From positions 155,435,169 through 155,499,168 of the forward strand of contig NC_080677.1 of assembly GCF_030445035.2 (NCBI RefSeq): a stretch of 64,000 nt of DNA, given 5' to 3'. Origin of the DNA: Dasypus novemcinctus (lineage: Eukaryota; Chordata; Mammalia; Cingulata; Dasypodidae). The position numbers were made by a program, and so were the translations under genes. Under the pieces are notes generated by a model. That model was not told the DNA's origin. It saw only the letters and a program-made list of their open reading frames with translations, and searched no databases. Positions 37,945-49,406 of the stretch are shown here, piece after piece (positions within the stretch are counted from its first letter, which is position 1; the number at the start of each line of letters is the position of its first letter).

Positions 37945-38878
37945 TTCTACTTTTGTGTGACAAATTACTTCCAAACTTAGTGGTTTAAAAGAGCAACATG
38001 CATTTATTATTCCACATAGTTCCTGTGGGTCCGACATTTGGGATTCTCTTCGCTTGATGTGTCTCTGGTGAGGTGGCATTAAAGATGGCGGGCCACCACC
38101 TGAAGGCTCGACAGGCTGAGGAGCCACTTCCAAGATGGCTGCCAAGATGGCGCCATGGGGACCTCTCCAGAGGGCTGCGTGAGTGTCTCCATGATGCGGC
38201 AGCTGGCTTCCCACAGAGTGAGAGATCCAAGAGAGCAAGGTGGAAGCCATGGTATTTTTTATGTTCTAAGAACGCCCCAGATTCCATAAACCATTATTTT
38301 TGCCATGTCCTCATGGTCACAGAGTTTAGCTTTATTTAAAGTGGGAGGGGGGAAGCAGACGTGGCTCAACTGATTGAGTGTCCACCTACCATAAGGAAGG
38401 TCCAGGGTTCAAACCCAGGGCTTCCTGGCCCATGTGGTGAGATGGCCCACACGCTGTGCTGCCACGCGCTGTGCTGCCACGCGCAAGGAGTGCCCTGCCA
38501 CGCAGGGGTGTCCCCTTGTAGGGGAGCCCCACATGAAAGAAGTGTGCCCCGCATTGAGCTGCCCTGGATGAAAAAGCGCAGCCCACCCAGGAGTGGCGCC
38601 GCACACACGGAGAGCTGATGCAGCAGGATGATGCAACAAAAAGAGACACAGATTCCAGTGCCGCTGACAAGAATGCAAGAGAGCACAGTAGAACACACAG
38701 CGAATAGACACAGAGAGCAGACAACTGGCGGGGGGGGGGGGGTGTAGGGGAGATAAATAAATAAAATAAACCTTTTAAAAATAAAATAAAGTGGGAGCAG
38801 GGAGCACAAGGGTATGAATGCCTGGAAGTGAGGACCACTGGGGCCATCTTGGAAGCTGGCTCTACCACAACCCTCAGC
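37945..38878 (-). mobile_element. ERVL/MaLR-type LTR, reverse, split by a SINE
   Basis: The left part (37945-38347) runs from TGTGACAAATTACTTCC through AACTTAGTGG and CAGCTGGCTTCCCACAGAG. The right part (38788-38878) resumes with GTGGGAGCAGGGAGCACAAG and ends GGGGCCATCTTGGAAGCTGG. Together they form one LTR whose two halves join across the inserted SINE. Confidence 0.75.
38349..38786 (+). mobile_element. DAS-type SINE inserted in an LTR
   Basis: Complete forward element of the GGCTCAACTGATTGAGTG head subtype, with a duplicated GCCACGCGCTGTGCT stretch in its body (near 38450-38480). Target duplication TAAAGTGGGAG at 38337-38347 and 38787-38797. Confidence 0.93.
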
Positions 38879-39480
38879 TCACTTAAAAAAACAACAAGAG
38901 CAACTCTTTTCTCCTAAAAAGACTGAAAATACTCTGCTGTCAATCATTTACACAGGTTCACCACGGGGTTAGGTTTCAAAGTGGTTTCAGTCGGTTCCGT
39001 CAGCCAGTGTTGGATTTTACCTCTAACTGTAATAGGAGGCGTTGTCCCATAGTAAAGGAATTGCAGGCGTTGCAAACAAGAGTGAGACCTCCTGAGTCAC
39101 TGCATGCTGCACACGTGGGGTCACACTTGAGGACAACTGGGCTGGCCCTTTGGGGGTGCGTGGTCAGAAGAGGATTCAAGTGCTCTACTGGCCATCCCAG
39201 GAAACGGATCCTCACTCTGGGCGACACCGCCCCCCCCCCCCCTCGAGTTAGTGAAGGGCCCGGCTGGGACTGGGCGTGGGTGGGGGGCAGCCACGGCAGC
39301 CGGGGTGCAGGATGGCCCCCCTCGCCGGGGCCCACACCTCCGCCGTTGTCTGCGCCCTGTCCCTGCACCCCGAGCCCAGGCCTTCTGCTTTGCTAAAGCG
39401 CCCCGAGCCTCCCTCCCCACTTGGGAGCACCCCTTCCTAACCTGTGCAGCTCGCACCCCCTCCACCGCCTTCGGGATCCA
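38879..39480. other. Intergenic, no gene seen
   Basis: Unique sequence; the right half is GC-rich with a C-run at 39230-39242. Confidence 0.5.
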
Positions 39481-39495
39481 GCACAACTTAATGTG

Positions 39496-39920
39496 GTTTT
39501 TTTTTTTAAAGATATATTTATTTATTTCTCTCCTCTTCCCTTCCCTCCCCCCCCAGTTGTCTGTTCTCTCTGTCCATTCGCTGTGTGTTCTTCTGTGACT
39601 GCTTCTATCCTTATCAGCAACACTGGAAATCTGTGTTTCTTTTTGTTTTGTCATCTTGCCCTGTCTGCTCTCCGTGTGGGCGGCGCCATTCCTGGGCAGG
39701 CTGCACTTTCTTTCGCGCTGGGCGGCTCTCCTTACGGGGCGCACTCCTTGCGCGTGGGGCTCCCCTACGTGGGGGACACCCCTGCATGGCACGGCACTCC
39801 TTGTGCGCATCAGCACTGCACATGGGCCAGCTGCACATGGGTCAAGGAGGCCCGGGGTTTGAACCACAGACCTCCCATGTGGTAGACAGACGCCCTAACC
39901 ACTGGGCCAAGTCTGCTTCC
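39496..39920 (-). mobile_element. DAS-type SINE (reverse)
   Basis: Complete reverse element: T-rich tail at left, head (CCCAGTGGTTAGGG subtype) at right. CACAACTTA (39482-39490) and CTCAACTTA (39921-39929) may be the remains of the target duplication. It accounts for the 248-codon minus frame and the plus-strand frames in this interval. Confidence 0.92.
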
Positions 39921-39929
39921 CTCAACTTA

Positions 39930-41354
39930 CCATTTTTTTCTTCTTTTTTTTTTCCCAACCCTTTCTTCTTTTGTGCAATAGCTATTTCTAATAGAAGAAG
40001 ATACAAATAAACCACAAAAATGCAAATAAATAAATGCCCATAATCCTAATTCCAGACATACTCGTGTTAACATTTTAGTGAAAAAACTTCTGGACTTTGT
40101 TCTAAATTTGTGGTGGTCGTCCTAGGGCACTAACTTCTTGCCTGACCAAAATACGATGGAGGGTCTAGCATAGACGTCCTGTGATCAAATCCCTGCAGGT
40201 CCGTGTTCTACCCTGACAGCAAATGTCCGCGGAGGACGTGCAGATCTGGGAGCTGGGATAACCGTGGCCATGAAACACAGGCAGCGCCTCGGTCATCGAG
40301 GGGAGGGGACACTTAATGACGTTTCATCACGGCTGTCCTGACGTGAGGAGGAAGAGCAGGGGGTGCCGGGAGAGCACATCCCAGATACTGAGCTGGGGGT
40401 TGGGGGAGAGCTGCTGGGGACCCCGAGGCTTCAACTGAGACGTGCAGGACAAACGGACAACACGAGGCAAGAGGAGGAAGAGGGCACCAGCGGGCGGGAG
40501 CAGCGCGTGGCAGCTCTGGGGGATGAGGGCTGAAGGAGGTGCAGCGCTTCCGGTCTCCTGAAACGCTGGAAGATTCTAGAAGAATTTCTCAATCCTTCTG
40601 CCGGCGTCAAAACCCCCGGATGTACCAGTTTAAAACGGAGTCTCCTGGTCGCACTGCAGACCCTCGCACTCCTCCCCTTCTTTTTTGATAAGTTCCAGGT
40701 GTGGGGCTGCACCTCTGCGTGGGAGGCGGCCCGGGGCTGGCGGGGGAGCAGCTCCCGGGGTGCAGGGCCTGGAGCCCCTGGTCCCCGCCTTGCAGAACCA
40801 GCACGGCCCGGCGCCACGCTGGGTGGGGGCGCGGGCGGGAGGCTTCAGGGGGCCGGTGCATGGATCAGCTGGGCGCACGCGTTTCTTTCTCACCTCGCGA
40901 CGTCTCTGACATTGGGAGGCACTGGATCACCCGAGGCTGGTCGGGATTTAACCGGTGGTGTTTTCTTTCTTTTTCGGCTGAAGCACATTGTGGCACGTTC
41001 TCTAGATTTGTTGGAATAATGGTCACTCACTTCCTACGCTCGCCGGGGGCACTTCGGCCCGCGCTTACCCTGGCTCTCCACCCTGTCTTCGTTCTTTCCT
41101 AAAAGACCCCCCGGGGCCAGGGCTGACCCCTCAGGATGGCTGACATCTGGCTCATCTAGATTGGTGACCTCTGTCTGCCACCACGCTTCCTTCCTCTGAC
41201 ATCTTAACTGCCTTCTCGTGCCATTTTTGCCTGTAGTCACGAAGTTTCTGTGCTAGAGACAAAGCGTTCCTGGTGTGCGTCTTCTTCGTGTACAGGACAC
41301 CTCAATACGTAAACATCCCAATAACCAGGAAAGAGGCTTTACAGCTGCCCCCCT
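39930..41354. other. Intergenic, no gene seen
   Basis: GC-rich in 40.2-40.9 kb with several overlapping open frames on both strands that share no recognisable protein features. Confidence 0.5.
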
Positions 41355-41763
41355 GGGGAAGCCCATTCGGCTCACCTGATGGAGCGTCCATCTACCACGT
41401 GGGAGGTCCGTGGTTCAAACCCTGGGCCTCCTAACCCGTGTGGGACTGGCCCATGCGCAGTGCTGATGTGCGCAAGGAGTGCCCTGCCACGCAGGGGTGT
41501 CCCCACATAGGGAGCCCCACACGCAAGAGTGCACCCCGTAAGGAGAGCTGCCCCATGTGAAAAAAGTGCAGCCTGTCCAAGAGTGGCACCGCATGGAGAG
41601 CTGATACAGCAAGATGACACAACAAAAAAGAGACACAGTTTCCCAGTGCCGCTGACAAGAATACAAGTGGACACAGAAGAACACACAGCGAATGGACACA
41701 GAGAGCAGACAACAGCAGGGGTGGGGGGAAGGGGAGAGAAATAAATAAAATAAATCTTAAAAA
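41355..41763 (+). mobile_element. DAS-type SINE (forward)
   Basis: Complete element with head GGGGAAGCCCATTCGGCTCA, B box GGTTCAAACCC, G-run and AATAAATAAAATAAATC tail. The head is of the GGCTCA subtype. Confidence 0.92.
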
Positions 41764-42479
41764 GGAAAACGATTCCCCTGCAACTGACACTGGCAGAACT
41801 AGCGCAGTGGAAAGGCTGGTGTCCGCGGGGAAGGCCTGCGACGACGGCGGGGGTTTCCAGGCTGGAGGGGCCGTCTCGGGCTCAAGGCACAGACAAACGC
41901 CTCCCAGGGACTCTCCCCCGTGAGCATGGGGGTCTCCTGCCACCCTGCCCCCACTCCAGCCTCACCCTCCGTGGCCCCTCTTCCCACCCACCCTGCAGGC
42001 TTTCTCCTGCAGACGGGAGGGGACCTCAGTGCAGGCAGCCCCTCCGCAGGAGGGCACGGGGGGCGGGGTCTGCTGCCCTCAGCACTCAGGCTCGGCGTCT
42101 CACGTGCTCTCAGTTTCCCTCTTGTGAACGCCAAGGACCTCCAAAGGGGCAAAGTCATTGCCTTAGCTGGAAGGCGCACATCCCGAGACAGACCGTACGA
42201 GTGCCCTCCACGGGCGCTGCTTTGCGCTGCTCCCTAGCTGAAGGCACTGCTGTTAGACACCCCACTTTTCTCTGGGGTGGCGTGTTTGGTGTCTGGTGAT
42301 TTGCCACCTATGAGGGTCTCTTCAAGACACATGCCTCCCACAGACACGAGTGAGGCGCTCGCCCCTGCTCTGTGTGTTCACCAGCCCCAGGGCTAATGCC
42401 TCGCGGTAGGGTGTGGCCGAGGCTGCCGATGGCCCGTCGATACCTAGTGTCACTCTCTTCATTAGTGACAACACTTCGA
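41764..42479. other. Intergenic, no gene seen
   Basis: GC-rich unique sequence; open frames unsupported. Confidence 0.5.
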
Positions 42480-42880
42480 TTTTGTTCAGACTGTGTTTCT
42501 CAGCCTCCCTTACAGCTAGTTTGACTATGTGACTAAGTTCTAGTCGATGAGTTATAAACACAAGAGTACAGGATTTCCTGCAAGCTTGTTTAAAGGGAGA
42601 GATTTCTTCTTCCTCTCAGTTGCTTGGAAAGTGTTAAAGATGGCTGGCACTCCAGCAGCTGTGTTGGGCTAAGAGGTTACTGTGAGCATGGAAGCCACTA
42701 TGCTGGGATGCTGGAACAGAAAGATATGAGGAAACTGGTTCCCTGATTCCCATGGAGCTGCCATGCTATCCCTGGACTACCTGCCTCTGGATTCCTTTTA
42801 AGCATGAGAGAAATAAGCTCCTATCTTGTTTAAGCCACTGTGGTATTCTGACATAAGCAGCTGAACCTGAACCTAACAAG
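42480..42880 (+). mobile_element. MLT1-like LTR (forward)
   Basis: Landmarks in MaLR order: CTTACAGCTAGTTTGACTAT, AAGATGGCTGGCACTCCAGC, GGACTACCTGCCTCTGGATT, CCTATCTTGTTTAAGCCACT and a terminal AACCTGAACCTAACAAG. Confidence 0.7.
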
Positions 42881-42954
42881 TATTGTAAGACTACTTACTG
42901 CCTTTAGATTTCCTGACTAACTGGAGGATCATTCTCTCTTCCTCCTGGGATGCA

Positions 42955-43145
42955 GCAAGCTAAGATGGAGAGCATGGACTTTGGAGTGGATGGAAATGGG
43001 TTTCAATCCTTGCTCTGCTGCTAGCTGGGTGCCTTGGGCAATTAGTTAGCCTCTTGGTGCCTCAGTTTCTGTAAAATGGCATGTGTTAATTAATGCCTAT
43101 AACACACCAGGTATGCAGTAGGGGCTCAACAATGTTCGTTTCCTT
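42955..43145 (+). repeat. MIR, nearly complete
   Basis: AGCATGGACTTTGGAGT, TTTCAATCCTTGCTCTGCTG, CTTGGGCAATTAGTTAGCCT, CTCAGTTTCTGTAAAATGGC and a TAGGGGCTCAACAATGTT tail. Confidence 0.85.
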
Positions 43146-45289
43146 TGCCCCCGTATTGAGCATTTGACTTTAAACGCTCATAAGAAATTCTAGGTTCACG
43201 CACATTTGGGTTCATTTACACACAAGTCACCCTGCTAGAAATGCCCAGGTGGGACCCGGCGGGTGAAAGCACCCTCACACAGTGCAGCAGGAAGCGCAGG
43301 GCAGGGGGAGGCGGCCAAGAGGAGAAACTGCAAATGGAGTTTCCGCTTGATCCAGAACACACTTCCTCCGGCTCAAAGGCCTGGGAAGCAGTGGAAACAG
43401 AACCGGAGGCCCCTGGGCCAGTGAGTTGCTCACCAAGTTGCCACGGAGCCCTGTCCCCCGAACGCTCAGCAGTGGGGTGACGGAGAGCACGTCCAGCCGG
43501 TGTGAAGGAAGCCGAGCGCCTGGAAGGTGTGTAGGTGGAGCAGGAGCAGAAAGGCCGGCTGAGCTGGTGAGGCCCCACCGTGCGGCTAAAAGCAGTGCAA
43601 GCAGCCAAACTGCTGGAGCGGTCTATACCGCCACCGCTGATCCGCGCCGCAGGCTGCGCGGCAGCTCACCACGCCCCAGTGCCTGGCCCTGCTGTAAGAA
43701 AAGTATGTCGGCAGAATTCCGTATTGTCAGGCCCCTGGCCCGCCCGTAGGCGTGGGGAGGGGGAGAGAACCAAGGTCGGTGACTGGCACAGGGACCACCC
43801 GGCGCAGGAAAGAACGGCAGGGCCCCACCTGGCCAGGGCCTGCTCTGGGCACACGCGGCCGTGGTTTCAAATTCCTTGACTCTCAGACTTTTCTGGCAGG
43901 GCCGAAGACCCGGTGGACTCCCACCTTTGCCAAAAAAAGTCATCACCTAATCTTAGGATTGGAAGAAACCGGCTAACTGAGCTCGACCCCCTTCTCTACT
44001 TTCCAGCGTGAAGCGCCGCAGGCGGCCCGAGGACGTGGCTGACGTCTGGGAGGTGACGGGTAGCCGGCCAGGGACCTGCTCTCCTGACCTCCCGCTCGCG
44101 CCCGTACGCCTGTGGCTCAATGTGGCCCTGTGGCCTCTTGGGCAGTTGCCCTGTCATGTGCATTCTCCGCAGCCAACCAGCTGGGAGCGGACCTTAAAGC
44201 CCGCGTGTAATGGGATCTGAAATTTCAGGCTGAACAGGGGGGCTTTGAGACCCCCACGCACGGTGGCTCCGGAGAAACGAGGAGAGCAGCCTGCAGAGGC
44301 GAGTGGGAGAATGCAGCAGCCAAACCTGAGAAGGACCACTTTTATTTGAAACCCAGAAGCAACCGCCTATGCGCATATTGGTCTGATTACCAGGAACCAC
44401 GGGGCCAGGAGCGTGATGGGGCCGCAGTCTCATCTGCTTCCGGCGCGGGGTCCCGAGGTGCAGGCCGAGCCGGCTGTGACGGCCTGCAAGCTGCCGGAAC
44501 GAGGAGCTCCCGGAGGTACGGGTTTAGATTCTTTTTCCATGCACTGGACACCACGATGTGCCAGAGTCTCATATTCCAAGCGTGAGCTGGGCGGCAGATG
44601 AGCAAACAAGTCAGAGAGCCGGGGGCCAGGCCAGGGGCCGCGATGGAACCTGCCCAGGAGTGACTCCTGTCCTGTCACTACCTGTGAGCCTCTGGGGGAG
44701 ACATGACCCGGCACTTCATCCCCAGGAAACACTGGGTGGAGACCAGAGGTGCTGGGATCCTCCAGGCACCCCTCCCGGGGTCCCTCCTGCCTCCCTCCCG
44801 GGGCCAGCCTCTAGAGGTTACGGGGCAGCTCATGCACCCACAGCCAGGGACAATGGACACAGGTACCTGCATGCAACATCTTTATTTGGAGCATGTGTGT
44901 TACGGCGCAGGCCAGCCACCCGGAACTGCAAGAGCTACAATGTTGCGCAGAGCAATACAATGCGCTCCTTGGGCTGACCGTCATCTGTACATAGCTGGTA
45001 CCTGCTGCCACCTTCCCTGTGCTCGCTGCGCCCCGCTCACCCTCACCTCTCATCCTCTCCTGCACTGAGGACCCACCAGCGGCCACAGGCCCTGGGACCC
45101 TCTCCACCCCTGCCGAGACTTGCGAGATGGCCACAAGCTCGGTCGGCCCAGGGGCAGAGCGCTCCGCTGACTTCAACGCTCTGCAGGTGGCTGCTTTCTC
45201 CCCGGCTGGGACACATGGTTTTCATTTCTAGTTTCTGCCATGCGCTCCTCGTAAACTTGCCTTTGTCACCCTCCCGCTCCCTGACGGTG
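43146..45289. other. Intergenic GC-rich stretch, no gene seen
   Basis: Unique, fairly GC-rich sequence with many long overlapping frames on both strands, as expected where stop codons are rare. None shows a recognisable domain. Confidence 0.5.
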
Positions 45290-46260
45290 TCTTGGCTCTG
45301 GTCGTGGGGCAGGGGCGGCGGGAGGCAGGAGGGAAGGGCAGCTTCTCGGGCTGAGCCGCACGGCCCCCCGGGGGCTCCCACCCGAGGCAGGGGCTTCCTC
45401 CTCGCTCCCGACGAGGCGCTGGGGCGCTGGCCTCTGGGCTCGCATCTCGGCCCTTTATCAGCGGCCACAGCACAAGGCCCTCCCTGTCCTCCGCTGGGCT
45501 CATCCGCACCGCCGCGGCGGGGACTCGCGAGCCCAAGCCTGGGGTCTGCGGGCCCCGCCGCCTCCCCCATGCTGCCGAGGGGCGGCCCGAGGACGCCGGC
45601 TACTGCAGGTTGCTGGACTGTGACCAAGAGGCCACCACGTGAACCATGGTCTGAACCACTCCTCCTTCCACCAAGCCGGGGGGCTGGGGGCCATTCGTCC
45701 TTTCGTGTGACTTGACCATCTGTCCCGCACGGACCAACCGGCTCTCCTGGGGAGGGACCTCCCACCGTGCGGCCTCGTAAAGGCCACTTGGCACGTGGCC
45801 CTTAAATCCTGTCCTGAGTAGCAGCTCTCCTCCCACAAGCAGATGCACAGAAGCTGCTGCTGGGAGCGCAACGAAAAGAGAATGCGCGAAGGGCCGGGCC
45901 CGCGGGAGCTGCGGCCTGGGGAGGGCGTCCCGCCCCCGCGCCCAGCGCCCAGGCTCTGGCTCGCAGCGCAGGCACTGACGGCAATGCTCGCAGGAGCAGG
46001 AAACCAGAAGTGTGTCTCGGACCGCAGACACTCGTGAGAGAGGCTTCTGCTGCGCGGTCACTTTCCTGCTGACACGGAATCTTATGTGACTCGATCGTGT
46101 TGAACAACGTCGTGGACGGCAACCACACGGGCAGAGCGCGCAGACGGGGTGGCACGTGGGCCGGGACTCTCTTCACCTGGCCCTTCTGCCGGGAGGTGTG
46201 GCGAGGAAGCTCTGGGTGCTGGAGCTCCTGCAGGCTTTTCCTCAGGAGCCCCCAGCCGAG
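45290..46260. promoter_or_regulatory. CpG-rich segment past the JCAD 3' end
   Basis: Dense CpG, especially 45290-45600 (about 30 CpGs in about 310 bp by hand count) and 45860-46040. It lies under 700 bases beyond the putative JCAD transcript end. It could be an orphan CpG island or a GC-biased patch; no exon or TATA context was identified. Confidence 0.45.
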
Positions 46261-46947
46261 CCACTGACAGAGTAAGTCACTTTGCTGCTGCAGAAAGTGG
46301 CTGGAGCCCTTGTTTCAGAATCATTTCGTTTTTAACACAGGTCCACAAAACAGAAGGAAGTTCCACTTAAGAGAATTTCCACATGAACCCAAACCTCCAC
46401 CTACAGCTCTGGTAAGGAAACAAGGATCTCCAAGAGCAGAGACTTTTAAAAAAGCAGCCCAAAGAGGTCTAAACAACACAGAGGGGCACTCTGCAGATCT
46501 AACCAGCGGCTGCTTGCAGCTTTAGGAAGTTTGAGGCAGGAGGTTTCTGTGATGTGGAGAAACATGAGGTTGAAAATAATAACACAGATATTTGGCTTTC
46601 AATCATTCAGGAATTTTCTCCGAAGACAGCCAACTGGAGTCACATTACCATTGCTCGTCCCTTCTTTTGTAAATCAAGAAATAAAAATACATTTCATAAG
46701 GAATTCCTCATATATTTTTTGGTCCAAATGGTCAAAATTGGAACTTTAATTTTATAAGTTCTAAATTCTTAAATACCAACAGTAAGTCATACATGGAAAA
46801 AAAAACAGTACGAAACATAAAAACTTTTTTTTCCAGTCACAAATAATAATGGAGAGCTGTGTATATATGAGAAATAGAAATAATAAAATAATGAGCATTA
46901 AATTCAAAACCTCTGGAAAGGCTGCTTTTGATTAAAGACTGAATAAT

Positions 46948-46953
46948 TTTATT
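46948..46953 (-). terminator. Candidate distal polyadenylation signal of JCAD
   Basis: TTTATT on the plus strand, AATAAA on the JCAD strand. It is the last clear hexamer before the sequence turns GC-rich. Cleavage would fall near 46920-46940. Confidence 0.5.
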
Positions 46954-47834
46954 TCATAATATGCAAGTTTAAACTTTTAAAAGTTAAATTTTGAAAGTTA
47001 CTTCATTTTCACCCAAAAGATTTATATGTAGGGTTGAATTCAGAAACTAAGGATAAGGGCATAACGATTGGTCATTTCGGCTCAATTCAGAATGGTTTCA
47101 GAAGGATACGATACAAGCTTTAGGTAAAGCAAAGCAGAGGCACGTCATGTTTTGGTTTACTTAAGGATATACATAAGGTGCAACAATGAACATAGGATGC
47201 TTCTCTTTCTCTTGAGGAGTAAAAGTAAACTTTAATTATTTTCATTTGAAAAAAAAAGTTTTAGGTGTATCAACAAAATTTAAGAGGAAATGAGAGCAGA
47301 GTTAAGTGTATACGCGTGTCATTGAGTGCACCATCCCTTCTTTCATTTGTTTTTGAAGAGGGAAGACAGATCCCACCAGACCTGCAGGTGGCTCAGCCTT
47401 CATGTCCTTCTACCAGATGACCTGAAGGAGTCACAGCTGGAAGAGAGGGAGTGACAGTCCCCGTGAAATGTTTCCTGGGAAAAGTTGCAGCTGTTCTTAG
47501 CACTGAGACTCGGGCCGGGTTGCGGTAGTTGTGAACGTTGGAGCTACTCTAACTTTTTGGAAGAGCCCAAGTCTAGAAAGAGGTGACTCTGAGTCACAGG
47601 CAGGAACCAAGACTGCAGATGAGGGCATCTGAAAAGACTTCTCAGGAGTATTTAGAAGCTTCTCCTCTGTTGATTACAGTCCAACTACACGTCATTGTTG
47701 TGAAATAAAGTCATATGGTACAGATAAAAACCAACCAGAAAAGCCCAGGAAGAGCTGTCTGAGGGCCAAATTACAGACCACCCAATAGTTCACATTTTAG
47801 GAATTTGAAATGTCTAAAACTAGATAAGGTGGTT

Positions 47835-47915
47835 TCTCAATAAAAAGAGAGAGAAAAAAGGAAAGGAAGGAAGGAGAAAGAGGGAGAAAGGAAAGATGAG
47901 GGAGAAAGGACGAGG
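47835..47915. repeat. Purine-rich (GA/GGAA) tract
   Basis: Almost uninterrupted A and G on the plus strand (AGAGAGA, GGAAGGAAGGA, GGGAGAAAGG). Within the JCAD 3' UTR, where the transcript would be pyrimidine-rich. Confidence 0.8.
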
Positions 47916-48361
47916 TGACGCTATTGAAACTTGATAAGAAACTACTTAGGAGACATTAGCTAATAAGAACATCTTGTTAGAAAGAATGGACAAGTGCGTT
48001 TAAAAAATGCAAAAATCTTTGCGCAGGTTAATGCAGTATTAAACACAGTAGAATACACAGGCTTATAATACTTTTGTAATGTCATATATATGATGCTCCA
48101 AGCACTTTTTAAAAATATGCAGAGACTAATCCAGGAGCATTCTAGAGAAAAATACAAATTTCTTTAAAGGGGCAGGGCAGGGGGGGAGGACAGTATAGTC
48201 TCAGGGCAGACAACCCCCTACATAAAAATGTTACACTACGTTCGGTAAAACCAGGTCATCTGGCAGCAAAAACTGTTGTAAAGAAGTTAGCTGGTTTTGA
48301 GAGGGTAGTTTTCAAATACGATCTTCTGGCTATCTATAAAAAAACTTTGTGAAAAGTCTAT

Positions 48362-48367
48362 TTTATT
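48362..48367 (-). terminator. Candidate internal polyadenylation signal of JCAD
   Basis: AATAAA on the minus strand about 1 kb past the stop codon. Use of this signal would give a short 3' UTR isoform. Only the hexamer was seen; no usage data. Confidence 0.3.
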
Positions 48368-48815
48368 AACCCTGTAATATATGTCTATATTGACATTTCT
48401 TTCTCCAATAAAAGAAAAGTAGCAGTGTTGTAAATGGGAAGGGGACATAGCATATGCTTTAAAGCAAATGTGAACCCTCTTTGGGTTCCTTTCACACAAA
48501 GGGATACAGATTCTTTTAAATAAAATAATACTTCCTTAAAAATCTGCCACCTAACAACTGTTTACATCATAGAAAAATAGCATTTTTGTAAAAAGAAATA
48601 TAGTTACTTTGTTAAAATGGTCTATTTTAAACCAGCAATTATTTTTCATATAAAGAATTTCTAAACATCCACTTGGAAAATAAAAATAGATAATACTGAG
48701 TGCAAAGCAGACAAGGCGTGTTTGCAAAGATCAAACTATTTCATTCCCAGGTAAAGAATACTCCTAGTACATTATAGTACAAGTTTTAATCTTTTAGCAA
48801 TTCAAAGATATTGCT

Positions 48816-48821
48816 TTTATT
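48816..48821 (-). terminator. Candidate proximal polyadenylation signal of JCAD
   Basis: AATAAA on the minus strand about 550 bases past the stop codon. Only the hexamer was seen. Confidence 0.3.
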
Positions 48822-49371
48822 CTCTGATGGCAAGTTACTTTTACATAAAGTCACTGCCAGCAGCAGAAGGCCAAACTGACTAGAAATGGATCATGGTACA
48901 TTCATTCCACATTTCCCCTAAATTCAAAGTGCTGAGACACCAGGCCACGGCCTCCACCCCAAGCCCCTGGACGTGAGCACAGCACGCAGGCCGTGGAGAT
49001 GCAGAAGGGGAGAGTGAGGGTATTCGGCCCTTTCAACGTTATTCCACTAGATCTTCTGTGTTTAAACTTTCACGCAGAACCAGACTGACACCCAACCATT
49101 CGTCAACTTTGCCAAATCCATCAGCAAGGAGAGTTTCTATGAAAACACTTTTCTAAATGCAGGTGTTAAATCTTCATGCTCTAAAAATAGATGGTTTCAA
49201 GTGAAGATTGCTTCATCTCCACAAAGCAATTCTGCACGAATGACTAATTTCCATGTGGCAGTGGCAAAGGATGTATCGATACACTAAACCCAGCAGTTTC
49301 CAACTGAGGAGTAGGCCAATTGGGCAGGTATCCCCAAATCAGAGACTACTCAGCAAACCACTGCCATTTCA

Positions 49372-49406
49372 TCACACCCTCTCCACTCGGCTAGGGTCAT
49401 ATGAAT
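49372..49406 (-). CDS. JCAD: JCAD last coding exon (C-terminus)
   Basis: A short terminal coding segment that completes JCAD. The big exon ends with one base of a codon (G). This exon supplies AT to make Asp, then Ser-Tyr-Asp-Pro-Ser-Arg-Val-Glu-Arg-Val and a TGA stop at 49372-49374. DSYDPSRVERV is, from memory, also the C-terminus of human JCAD. The acceptor is strong: a long T-rich tract with two interruptions ends in TTTTTGCAG, and a CTAAT branch-point-like sequence lies a short way upstream. The frame stays open upstream to 49617, but that part is intron and not coding. The final four residues, VERV, fit a class III PDZ ligand (acidic at -2, Val at 0); that is an inference. Confidence 0.95.

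Larger units (their letters stand above)
46930..49371 (-). other. JCAD: JCAD 3' untranslated region
   Basis: From the TGA stop the sequence runs about 2.4 kb with no recognisable transposon, in contrast to the repeat-dense sequence on either side. It is AT-rich, as long 3' UTRs often are. Several minus-strand AATAAA hexamers are present (48816, 48362, 46948), so shorter alternative ends are possible. The lower boundary is inferred from the last hexamer I found; RNA 3' ends would fix it. A purine-rich patch (47835-47915 on the plus strand) would be a pyrimidine-rich stretch in the transcript. Confidence 0.7.

Noticed and set aside
39121..39885. Long open frames such as 248 codons (minus) and 154 codons (plus) with Cys/Trp/His-rich peptides
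   Set aside because: They are translations of the DAS SINE. Near-identical peptides recur at every SINE copy (for example around 1.8, 19.8, 36.1, 38.5, 41.5, 49.9 and 51.7 kb).
45043..45765. 240-codon minus-strand frame in the CpG-rich block
   Set aside because: No recognisable motif; frames of this length occur on both strands here because of GC content.
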